Assembly (NCBI GenBank): GCA_001599815.1
Contig: BCIA01000003.1
Span: forward strand, 1-64,000
Reading direction: 5' to 3'
From: Furcasterigmium furcatum
Taxonomy: Eukaryota > Ascomycota > Sordariomycetes > Glomerellales > Plectosphaerellaceae
DNA length: 64,000 nucleotides
Shown: one piece after another, positions 20,474 through 29,646 of the stretch
Layout of the letters: every line of letters starts with the position of its first letter
Numbering within the stretch: the first letter of the stretch is position 1
Notes under the pieces: model-generated
Seen by the model: only the letters and a program-made list of their open reading frames with translations
What the model was told of the DNA's origin: nothing
The model's database searches: none
Made by a program: the position numbers and the translations under genes

Positions 20474-22141
20474 ATGGCGACATCCACGAATGCACAAGAA
20501 ATCGAGCAAGACCCGGGTTCTGCGCGAGAACAGGCAGCCAGCGAACGTCCCAAGGGTGAAATCGCAACCACCACCAAACAACCTGACGACGCGATTTCTG
20601 ACGCGTCGAGATCACTCGACCCTCTCGTCTCGAAGTCTCTCCTTGCCGCAGACCAGCGCATACTCCCCCAACCGGACGACAACATACGTTTCGCTCAATC
20701 ACTTGAGCCGCTTCTAGCAGGCTTTCCTGGTCGGGAGATATCTGGTGCGAAAACAGATGGCTGCAGATGGACAGCTGACTACCTGGAGCCCGACATTCTT
20801 TCGTATCCTAATGACGTTTCCCGCACCGACTTCCATCAGCATCCCCTCGCGAGCTTTACAGGCTTCTCGATTAGCCAGCAAGCCAGACTCGGCCTGATCT
20901 TCCCACGCGAGTTGAAGAGTCGCGACACCTTCCATGAATACGACACCGACGACATCGACTCCAGTCTTCCTCCACACCTTTCACGGACACCAACAAGGTC
21001 TGCATCCAGCTCCGTGTCGTCTTCAGGAATGCTGGGCAAAGTCAAGTCTTGGATACGGTACAGGAGTTTTTCAAAGGCTACAGCTGACAGGCTGGCTCTA
21101 GGGAGCAGTTCTCTGGAGTCGTTCCCGACACTTCCGCATGCGCCTTCGGAAGATCGCACTGATCCACTTCGACTTCGCACCGTCCGGTCCAGTTCTTCTT
21201 TGAGGCCGATGCTACCGACTCACACAACAACGAAGATCAGGTCTAAGAGGAGCAAGGGCGTCGACAAAGCACAGATATCCATCCCCCTGGCCCGAGGTCA
21301 GAGCCGTGGTGCTGCCGACAGCAACTTCGAGTCGCCTCCAAGCCCCATTCCTTCCCAACACGCTCAGCAAACCGTTTTCTCCAGGCCCAGGATATTGTCT
21401 GTTTCATCGCAGCTTTCGTCTGGCCTGTCTCGGGATAGTGTGCTCGTCAACACAGCCCAGGAGTTCAGCTACCTGCTGGCCCCAGCTCGGCTGTCACCCA
21501 TGGAATACACTCGGACATACCTCATTGACAAAGCCTTGGCCGAGCGAGCAGGCCGAGAGTGCAACATGAAGCTGCCTGTACTGAAGGCGGCCTACTCGCA
21601 GAACCACGAAAAGTTCTACATATTCCCTCGCATTCCCTCAGACGTGCCACGAATTCTGCCTCCCAGCGCAAGTCAGGACCCGGTTGACAGGCAGCAAACA
21701 GAGACCCCAGTTGCTTTCGTCCCTTCAGGCAGAGATTCCTTCGCCACCTATGACAGCATCCAACTCGACAAGGATGCTATCGATGCATATGCAGATGGGA
21801 GCTCGAATACTTATGGTAACCCAACGGCAGAGCCTGGCACTATGGCAGGCGATCGCAGAGTACGGACCAACGGCGCGTCAGATGATGGCATTCAAGCCAC
21901 CCTCAGCGTACCGTCCTCGACAGAATCTCCCGTTGCAGGAGGCCAGTTGCACGGGCAAGAACGGCCCTCCTTAATTCCTGGGGCATCTGGGCAACCCGAA
22001 AGTGGCGGGACGGGGCATAGGAAGCATCCAGGACGAGATCCCTCTACTGACACTGGCGCACCACACCTAATCCCCGGCGCAACGCCTGAAAATGGGAACA
22101 CCGCGGACGCAATGTGCATCACTCTGAAGAGAGCGTTGTGA
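20474..22141 (+). CDS. Large disordered protein of unknown function (5' part of a broken locus)
   Basis: An open frame of 555 codons from the ATG at 20474. The product is rich in Ser, Pro, Arg and charged residues, with no domain I recognise. One conserved-looking block is SSGMLGKVKSWIRYRSFSK (near residue 185), a possible amphipathic segment, and another is LAPARLSPMEYTRTYLIDKA. The frame stops at 22139-22141, but a different frame continues with similar composition at once (22114-22824) and again from 22825 to 24297. This may therefore be the first part of one long gene of about 1,270 residues whose introns I cannot place, or a gene interrupted by a frameshift. No function is assigned. Confidence 0.55.
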   Translation: MATSTNAQEIEQDPGSAREQAASERPKGEIATTTKQPDDAISDASRSLDPLVSKSLLAADQRILPQPDDNIRFAQSLEPLLAGFPGREISGAKTDGCRWTADYLEPDILSYPNDVSRTDFHQHPLASFTGFSISQQARLGLIFPRELKSRDTFHEYDTDDIDSSLPPHLSRTPTRSASSSVSSSGMLGKVKSWIRYRSFSKATADRLALGSSSLESFPTLPHAPSEDRTDPLRLRTVRSSSSLRPMLPTHTTTKIRSKRSKGVDKAQISIPLARGQSRGAADSNFESPPSPIPSQHAQQTVFSRPRILSVSSQLSSGLSRDSVLVNTAQEFSYLLAPARLSPMEYTRTYLIDKALAERAGRECNMKLPVLKAAYSQNHEKFYIFPRIPSDVPRILPPSASQDPVDRQQTETPVAFVPSGRDSFATYDSIQLDKDAIDAYADGSSNTYGNPTAEPGTMAGDRRVRTNGASDDGIQATLSVPSSTESPVAGGQLHGQERPSLIPGASGQPESGGTGHRKHPGRDPSTDTGAPHLIPGATPENGNTADAMCITLKRAL

Positions 22142-22824
22142 CAAGCTTCCACCACGGAAAGCCAATTCATCCCGCAGATTTGCAAGTCCGGGCATCAGTC
22201 AATCACGGCGAAACAGCCTTGGAGAAGAGCAAGCAGGCTTTGTGCGGAGCAGACTGCCAACAGAACCACCTCATTCCGCGTTCAAGGCAGAGGGATACAC
22301 CCGTTCGCGCAGAAAGGAATCAACAAGTTCTTCTTGAGGTCAGGGCTGGTATGCCGCGCAGCCTTGACGCCACAGGGCAAGACCGACAGGACGAAGACAC
22401 AGCCTGTTCTCGTGTTGAGCTGGGTGTTGATTTGTTGGCCGAGACTGAGATCAACATACGCCCGGAGTCTCTGCGGAACCGCGCGCCCAACCCACCTAGT
22501 CAGGCGCCTCCTTGCGTCCCTGCCCAAGAGAACAACCTGGCGAACCCAGCTTTAAATTCGCCGACGCCTCAAGGGAAACGAACCCGTGGTCGGGAAGAAA
22601 GACTGCCACTCCCGCTGGAATGTTCGCCGCAGTCTACGCATCCCAGGGGGGCTTCTGCTTGGGGACCTCCGCCAACGCCGCCACCAGCACGGCCTGTGCC
22701 TCCGCTGCCGCCTGTCCGGCGCTTATCCCCTCTTCGAATGTCGATACTGATAGTTTCCCCTCCATTGATAGGCGTCACAGGTGTTGGCCAAGCCGATTTC
22801 GACAGTATCTTGGCCACAGGCTAG
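22114..22824 (+). other. Open frame linking two parts of the 20474-24297 locus
   Basis: A 236-codon frame with no ATG start (it opens just before a GTG at 22114) and a TAG stop at 22822-22824. It is proline-rich near its end (WGPPPTPPPARPVPPLPP), like disordered coding sequence, and is unlikely to stay open this long by chance. The frame before it (20474 ORF) is offset by one base. The frame after the TAG is the same one and runs into the 22954 ORF. I could not find a GT-AG pair that both corrects the frame near 22114 and removes the TAG. Confidence 0.4.
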
Positions 22825-22953
22825 AGTCCTGCTGCTGAGAAAGGCGACGAGAAGGCAGTCAACGCTGAACCCCTGGGTCTACCCACTGAGAGGCGCCGGG
22901 AAGTTGAAACAACAACAGCAACAAGCTCTTCACCTCCGGGAGGGCAGGTCTCA

Positions 22954-24297
22954 ATGTCTGACTTGTTTGAAAAGGCCAAGTCCACACAATCCTTTCCCTT
23001 GCGCGGGGAAGGCCAGACCCAGATCACAGATTTCTTCCGACCAACCAGACGAAAAACGAGACCCGGTCATCTTCAAGTGTGCGCAGAGCCTGAACTCCAA
23101 GCAACGCTGGAATCGTCCATAGATGCCTACCCAGCGACCCCTCGGCCCCTGGAACTCGCTCGAGGCGTGAAGGGCTCTCTCCAGACAAAGACCAGGTTTG
23201 TCACAGGGGATGATGGTGTACTTCCCGCCACTCCAAAAGGGTCGAGTGAGGGTACGGGCGTCGAAAAAGATAGTCCTGGAGCCTCTGTCCGATGTGACTT
23301 CTCCGTCAAGGCCAAGGAGCAACCAGTGGTGGAACGGGCAGACATGTCGGGCAAGCCACCAAAACCTGCCCCTGCCATCATCCAGCCACCCCGGCACGTT
23401 AGTAGAGCAGATGCCTTCACGCTGGATCAGGCAGCCCAAGCGCCGTCAGAAGCGATCGCATCAAACGACCGCCCCAGCACCCCCAGCGATAGGGGAAACA
23501 TTTCAACAACCTTCCATGCTCTGCGATCGGTCAAGTCATTCTCCACATGGCGCAAACAAGATGGAAACCAGGACGTGTTGAAGCGGGCAATGTCGATGAT
23601 TCGAGAGAAGAGCCCCTCAAAACCGACCAGTGAGGTTAACCGGGGCAAAGACAGTGGCGAAAGCGGCCTTTTCAGTCAGCCAAACAACTCGATCGACTCA
23701 CTTCGCCCATCTGACAGTCTTTCAGCGCGGCACATAGTTGGCCTCGCCGAGGACATGAAGCGAGGCGTAGTTCCCCAGCCATGGCGGCCTTTCGAGGAAC
23801 CGAACTTGCCCTTTGAGGCACCAAACCCGCTCTGGCCCATCAGCGCCGATGAAGAGAAGAGACAAAAGTCGCAAAGAGACGCGTACTTCAAGGCAAAGTT
23901 CGGATCTGATGTGCATCCAGTGTCGGAGGAGACAGGCTTCGTGGTGTCAGAGAGGCCGATGACAGGTGGGCTAGGTCCAGCAACCCCGGGAGAGCGCATC
24001 TTGCGAACCAAAACCTCAATCGCACAGCTCGACTCTCAGAGGGTAGAGCTCACATCGCGGGACGGCAGCTCAGGGGACGGCCCAAACAACACTGGGAACA
24101 TGGCCATGTTGAACATGTCGAAGCGACTCGAGAAGACCCGGCAGGGCCCGGGCCTCATGGACTGGGAGACGTTTTTGCGAGAGGATGCGAAGGACACTCA
24201 TCAGGAGCGCACGACTTCAGGCAGTGGGACGAAGTCGAGGAACCTGTTCGGCTTCTTCTGGAAGAGCAAGAAGGGTGGCGATGAGGGACCTGAGTAA
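22954..24297 (+). CDS. Protein with p21-like PIP box / PIP degron, otherwise unknown
   Basis: 447 codons from the ATG at 22954; the same frame is open back to 22825, so the true start may lie upstream. Residues 21-33 read QTQITDFFRPTRR (DNA 23014-23052). This matches the PCNA-interacting peptide Q-x-x-I-x-x-F-F, with the TD pair before the aromatics and a basic residue at position +4 after them, which together define the PIP degron recognised by CRL4-Cdt2 on chromatin-bound PCNA (p21 has QTSMTDFYHSKRR). The rest is mostly disordered, with a conserved-looking block NPLWPISADEEKRQKSQRDA followed by YFKAKFGSD and a basic end (NLFGFFWKSKKGG). A role linked to replication is inferred from the motif alone. 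Confidence 0.6.
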   Translation: MSDLFEKAKSTQSFPLRGEGQTQITDFFRPTRRKTRPGHLQVCAEPELQATLESSIDAYPATPRPLELARGVKGSLQTKTRFVTGDDGVLPATPKGSSEGTGVEKDSPGASVRCDFSVKAKEQPVVERADMSGKPPKPAPAIIQPPRHVSRADAFTLDQAAQAPSEAIASNDRPSTPSDRGNISTTFHALRSVKSFSTWRKQDGNQDVLKRAMSMIREKSPSKPTSEVNRGKDSGESGLFSQPNNSIDSLRPSDSLSARHIVGLAEDMKRGVVPQPWRPFEEPNLPFEAPNPLWPISADEEKRQKSQRDAYFKAKFGSDVHPVSEETGFVVSERPMTGGLGPATPGERILRTKTSIAQLDSQRVELTSRDGSSGDGPNNTGNMAMLNMSKRLEKTRQGPGLMDWETFLREDAKDTHQERTTSGSGTKSRNLFGFFWKSKKGGDEGPE

Positions 24298-24711
24298 GGC
24301 TGAGAGGAGGCCTTGATCCTAGGTTGGATGGAGGAGACTTTCAGGTTTGCGGCAGCTCAATGATACGTGTACTATGCAGCGATAATCATGACGTTTGAGG
24401 AGCGGTTGATCTCGTCAACTTGTACCGGGCGTGAACAAATCGAAGATGATGATTGCAGCCACAGGCGTTAACCGGTTAGTAAGCATGGTGTGGCGCTCCT
24501 GGCTGATTTGGCACCGCCCCGTGGCTTGCACTAGCTCAGGTCTTCCAAACGCGCCGGTCCCTGCGAAAGTCGCGAATCCAAATCCATCCAGAGGACACGA
24601 AAGTCTCTCAGGTCTCTCCTTTCTCCCTTCAATTCCTTCCTTGCGCTTCGCTTCTTTCCACGCTCTTTTCAGATATTTTCGTTTCTGCCAGCATTGCGGC
24701 GCTGCTTTCTC
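24298..24711. other. Intergenic
   Basis: 3' flank of the PIP-box gene and upstream region of the mitochondrial AAA+ gene, pyrimidine-rich just before 24700. No gene seen. Confidence 0.4.
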
Positions 24712-25129
24712 ATGGCGCTGGCAGGACAGGGGGGTCGGCTGCTGCTTATGCTGCGACTGGCCCGAAGTGCCAAGTTGAATCGATCACGGCACATCCAGCA
24801 GCGGGCCGGAGGTTGGGGGCCACGTTCGAGCCATGCATCACGATTCTCCACGCAGGGCATCAGGAGGAGAGGTATGTAAGGTGCGCTTATCCTATTCTTT
24901 GTAATCCACCCGTCTGCCAAGTGCTCAATGCGACGTCCCTTTTCGGTCTCGACCTCGCCATACCGCCTCAGGCCGATGATCCTGTCTATTTGGCGAGGGC
25001 TGGCGTGCCTCTGCTCTGTGGATTGGGGCGCTCACTGCAATGTGCTTTCATGCCAGGCTTGACTTGATCCAGATGGCTGCATACTGACCAGTTTGGCCAG
25101 AACAACCAGATTCTGGCTCAGAGGAGCAG

Positions 25130-25164
<35 letters not shown>

Positions 25165-26723
25165 TCACCACTCATCCGACTACACAAGTCACAATGGTGA
25201 GCCGTCTCTGGCGAGGAAGATGCTAGAGTCCGCCGCTACCTCATTCGCTTCCATTCTCGTTCTTGCCGCCGGTTTCGGAATTGCAGGATACGTCTACCAC
25301 AAGACATACAAGCGCATCGTCTTGCGGAAGATGGAAGGCGCCTTCGAGCCGGGTGACCCTGTCCTCGACCTTGCTGCTATTGGCAAAGAGGTCCCATTAT
25401 CACCCGCAGAGGCTGACAACCGCTGGGTCAACCGAGAAGAGCAGGACAGGGTCGACCAGATCGTTCGTGGCGAGGAGGTCGGCCACTATCACCTCCTGAT
25501 TGGCGACAAGGGCACCGGCAAGAGCAGCATGCTCATCGAAGCCATGAGAAAGATTGACGGTGATGGTGTGGCCATGTTTGAAGCTCACGCCGACCTTGAG
25601 ATTGTCCGCATCCGCCTCGGCAAGGCTCTCGACTACGAATTTCACGAAGACTACATCGGTGGCTACTTCAGTGAGCGAGGGCCGCGCGACTCGACTGCGC
25701 TGCTCGACATCGAGAGGGCCTTGAACAAGCTTGAGAAAGTGGCGATGCTGAAGCGGAAGGAGCGGAAGCGACCGCTTGTGCTCATCATCAACCAGATGCA
25801 TTTGATTCGAGATGACGAGGACGGCAAAGACCTCATCGAGCTCCTTCAACAGCGAGCAGAGCAATGGGCTGCCGCGAACCTCGTAACCATGGTCTTCAAC
25901 AGCGATGACTTCTGGGTGTACGAGCGGTTGAAGCAGCTCGCCACGCGAATGATCGTCATCCCCGTGAAAGACTTGCCAAAGCAACAGGCTACCGCGGCAC
26001 TACAGAAGTACCGAACAAAATACTTCAACGAGACGCTGTCTGAGGACCAGCTCAGTCGAGTCTACGACCGCGTTGGAGGACGTCTGGCTTTCCTCAATCG
26101 GGTCGCAAAGAGCGAGAATATGATGACCACCTGCCAACATATCCTTGACAGCGAGAGGAGATGGCTTCTCAACCAATGCTGGATTCTCGGTGCCGACATG
26201 GACGACGATGTCATGGACCAGCAGAAGTGGGCTGTAAGTGGTGCTCAAACCCCTGGATGTGCCGACACTGACCCATGAATGCTAGGCTGCTGCTATGACA
26301 CTCGCTCTCGCGCTTATGGACAGCGAGAAGGACATGGTTGCGGTCTACGATGCGAAGCTCGGCCACATTCTACCCACCATCCCGTTGCATCTTGCTCAAG
26401 AAGTCATGACACGAGCTGACTTCATCCGCCCCATGGATCGCCTCAACCTCTTTTCCATTACCTCTGAGGCCGACGTCCGTGCCTCCTCTGTGCCCATGCA
26501 CCACGCCTTCCGGCACATCTGCGCCGATCCAAACTTCAGAGCTCACCTCGAAGCCACCGTCCGACGCATAGCAGACATTGAAAGTCTAGGTCGTCAACGC
26601 GAAATTGTCGCAAAGGATCTTGTCCTGGGAGGCCACTATGAAATCAAACAGAACGAAAAGGGCTTGGTGGTCAAGGTTGTACCGGGTGAAGATCGGGGTA
26701 TGTATCCCGACAGGGACGATTGA
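24712..26723 (+). CDS. Mitochondrial AAA+-type P-loop ATPase, membrane-anchored
   Basis: Exons 24712-24871, 25101-26233 and 26286-26723 give 576 residues. Exon 1 encodes a basic leader with many Arg/Ser and a plausible cleavage site (MLRLARSAKLNRSR; HASRFSTQ), a mitochondrial import signal. It joins exon 2 in phase across a 229-nt intron (GTATGT ... GGCCAG). Exon 2 starts with a ten-glutamine tract, then a hydrophobic segment at about 101-118 (SFASILVLAAGFGIAGYVY) and the P-loop LLIGDKGTGKSS (about 188-196). The expected Walker B acidic pair is replaced: LVLIINQMHLI (about 279-289) has Asn-Gln where Asp-Glu is usual. The last exon is helical (EVMTRADFIRPMDRLN). The family is the fungal Orc1/archaeal-type ATPase group; the function is unknown, and nucleotide hydrolysis may be weak. 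Confidence 0.8.
25133..25162 (+). repeat. (CAG)10 microsatellite encoding polyglutamine
   Basis: Ten perfect CAG codons, preceded by CAG AAG and followed by CGT, inside exon 2 of the mitochondrial ATPase gene between the targeting leader and the membrane segment. Pure repeats of this kind are length-variable between strains. Confidence 0.9.
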
Positions 26724-27325
26724 TCCTAACCGCACGTCTCCCTTTCTGTTGCCCGTTGAAGAGGACACCCGGAGGCAGGAGGCCCACGGGTCAATGAGCC
26801 GAAAGGCGACACACACATACAACACCGCTTGTGGACCTCCTTGCTTTCTTGTATGCCGTCATAGCCTTCGATCCCGGGCGGCGTAGAGACAAGAACAATT
26901 GTACACTACTTTGATCGCCAGATTTGCTGGCAAATCTTGTATAACAAATCCAAGACCGGCCATCTTTCTACTGATTCTGTTGGAATACAGCTTCCAATGT
27001 GCACATCGCTCGGGTATCGGGGCAGCCTTTGCCTGGCTCTTGCCCATCATGAGCTCGCAACATAGGCCAAATACTAAACGCCGCCCAGCCCGTGAACCTC
27101 GGTGGCCGAGGATCGAAGGACCGAACCAGATGAAGACTGCCAATGCTGTCCCTGTCCTGTGCCCCAGATCATAAATAGAGCCATAGATCCTCGTGAAACC
27201 CCATATGCCAACTCCCGCCTCATGATTGATAATCCCCAGTCAAATACAAATCTCCAAAAAATACAGACCCGTTACACACCGTCATCCAAGCAGGCCGGGG
27301 AAACAAGTCCAGAGAGCCTCGCAGC
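26724..27325. other. Convergent 3' intergenic region
   Basis: The ATPase gene (plus) and the Zn2Cys6 gene (minus) both end here. About 600 bases with only short frames; no gene seen. Confidence 0.5.
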
Positions 27326-29646
27326 CTATGAGCAGAGGAAGTCGGCGCCCATCTTACGGGCAACAGCTTGCCAGTCCCAGACGGATAACCAGTCTCCATC
27401 GTCCATCAGACGCCACACTTCTTCCAGAACTTCGCATACCACATCGCAGTTACGGAGACCAGTGTACCCGCGGGCGCGACGGATTATAGCTCGGATGCGC
27501 TCCTGTTGTGCTCTGCCGAAACAGGCAGCGCCAATGACCTGACAGGGCATGAGAAGTAGCGTAAGACCCGGATCCGATGACTTGAATCCCTCCATCAAGA
27601 CCAAAGACTCCTCGACCGCGGCGGTAATCCGGGCATCGTGATGGTGGGGCGGACGGGCGCGGCTTGAAGACTCGAGTCCATTGTTTTTGGCACTGTCTGT
27701 AGGGTCTGATTCATGTAGCGAGCTTGTTCTGGAGGGCAGACGGGAGCCAGGTGGGCTTTGCTGTTGTGTCGCCACGGAGGATTGTGAAGACGCCGCAATA
27801 TGGATGCCGGGCGACGAAGACGAGCTGGAGGCTGTGGTAGGCCGGGAGGCCTGCGAGGGGCGACGAAGCGATATGGGGGATACGGGAGCAGGGCCATCGG
27901 CCACGACTGATCTTTGATCTGTGGTTGTAGGGGGGTATGTCGTCCTGAACAGGTGAAGAAACATCATGTGCTTGTAAATCAAACCAACTCGATGCCGGCT
28001 ATCACCCACAGGCCATGATGGAACCCACTGTTCAATGGCCTCTTGTATCTCCTGCGCATGCCACAGAAGGTGGTAGTTGACCTTTGTCTCGGCCCCCTGG
28101 TAGATGTTTCTTCGTACAGTGTCGCGGATCATCGCGATCTGGGAGAGATGCTGGAAGAGTCCGTCGGCGACTCCCAGTAATCTAGGCGTATCAAAAGTGG
28201 AAGAGAGAGCCCAGTCGTCTGGGTGAAGTCTTGTGCCACTCATTCCAGGATGCCACATGAGCTCATCGGCGAAAATGTGGTACTGGAAGAACTCGGTGAT
28301 GAATGAAACAAATGCTGGATCTTCTGGAGGCGTCTGCTGAATGAGGCGCTGGTAGCCCCGAAGATGGACTCGATGCTCGCCGTGGCGACTTCCGTCAATG
28401 AGTGTGCCGATTAGCAAACACAGTATCTGGGCGTAGCGTGCAGAGATGATGGTTCGCTGGTCAATGTCGGCCTCATCTCCAGAGCGGCGTATATCAGCGT
28501 AGAAGGACTGCATTGCTTCTTCGTGGTGGTAATCTGATCGTTTTCGTAGCTCTTCTCTGGACGTCGTCGGGTTCTGTTGAAGAATCTTGGCCCCATATGG
28601 AGCATCGTAATCGATATGCTTGCTGCTCATAGCCAGGATGGAGTGCATCACCCCTTGATGTTTGTTGGCAATGGGGAGTAGGATGTCCTTGAAGGCGTTC
28701 TTTGCTTCGCCTTCGACGGTGAGCACGTTGCTCAGGTTGACATAGTAATGCTTCCAGAAAATCTTGTCTTCGGTTGTGATGACCCCGTGGAAGAGCGGCT
28801 GCATGTTGAACACCAATGGATCCTCCTCTTGGCTTGGTTGTTCTGTCGCCAAAAGTTAACATGAGCAGGTCTTGTGGTAATCGGGGTTGTTCACCTTCTC
28901 CAGTTTTGTCCTTGCCACTTTTCCAGATTTTCTTCTCATGGTATCCTTCGCATACGACGGCGTTCTTTTCGCAATTCATGCCTGGACAGAGAAGCGTGAG
29001 AAGAGCGTCGGGGCGGCTCGAGGGAGATATGTTGCTTACATCGTGGCTTTGCTTCGTCGCACTTCTTCTTCCTTTTTCGGCAGGTGATACAGCCAGTTTT
29101 GGACCTCCCCTTGGTGATTTTGCTTGTGCTTGCGACTGATGCTAGAGGGTGCTTGCGAGGGCGTCCTCTTGGTCGCTTCCCCTTTGGAGTCCGCGGCGCG
29201 ACTCTCTCGTCTCCGGTCTGGAGAAGTTTCGGGGGCGCTTCGGTTACTTCGTCGAGATTGATATCTTCCTCCATTGGTTCGCTCTTCGTAATAGGCAAAA
29301 TGTCGTCTGCGCCGTTTTGGTGCCACGTTACGTCTCGACTGTCATCCACATCGCCGGAACCTTGCGTACTCGAGGTGATCCATGAATCGGTTCGCGACGG
29401 GTGTGCCGCCATTGCTGCTGGACCAGAGGAAGGTTCGAGTGCTGGAACGACGTCCATACCGTTGCTGACCGGTGACAGTTGGCCAGTTTGCATTTGGGCA
29501 GGCAGTGTTGTCTGTAGCCAAGGGGCATGATCGGATATGGGTGAGCTCAGGAGCCCATGCATGTCGTCGTCGGATGCGGTGCTATGGCTGTCTGTCCAAA
29601 TAATGCCATCCGCTTCAGGCAAGACGGCCGAGGGAGAGTGATCCAT
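27326..29646 (-). CDS. Zn2Cys6 transcription factor with AT-hook
   Basis: Exons 29646-29040, 28981-28895 and 28842-27326 give 736 residues; both introns (58 and 52 nt) join in phase. The N-terminus is acidic and Ser-rich. An AT-hook (KGKRPRGRPRKHP, about 155-167) precedes the zinc cluster C186-x2-C189-x6-C196-x6-C203-x2-C206-x6-C213. C203 is split by intron 1, so only the spliced message has a complete cluster (PRCMNCEKNAVVCEGY). The C-terminal 450 residues match the fungal-specific transcription factor region (MHSILAMSSKHIDYDAPYG; HLRGYQRLIQQTPPEDPAF) and contain a low-complexity Ser/Thr/Pro insertion. A nuclear regulator; targets unknown. Pairing of AT-hook and zinc cluster suggests binding to AT-rich flanks around a CGG-type site. 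Confidence 0.9.
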
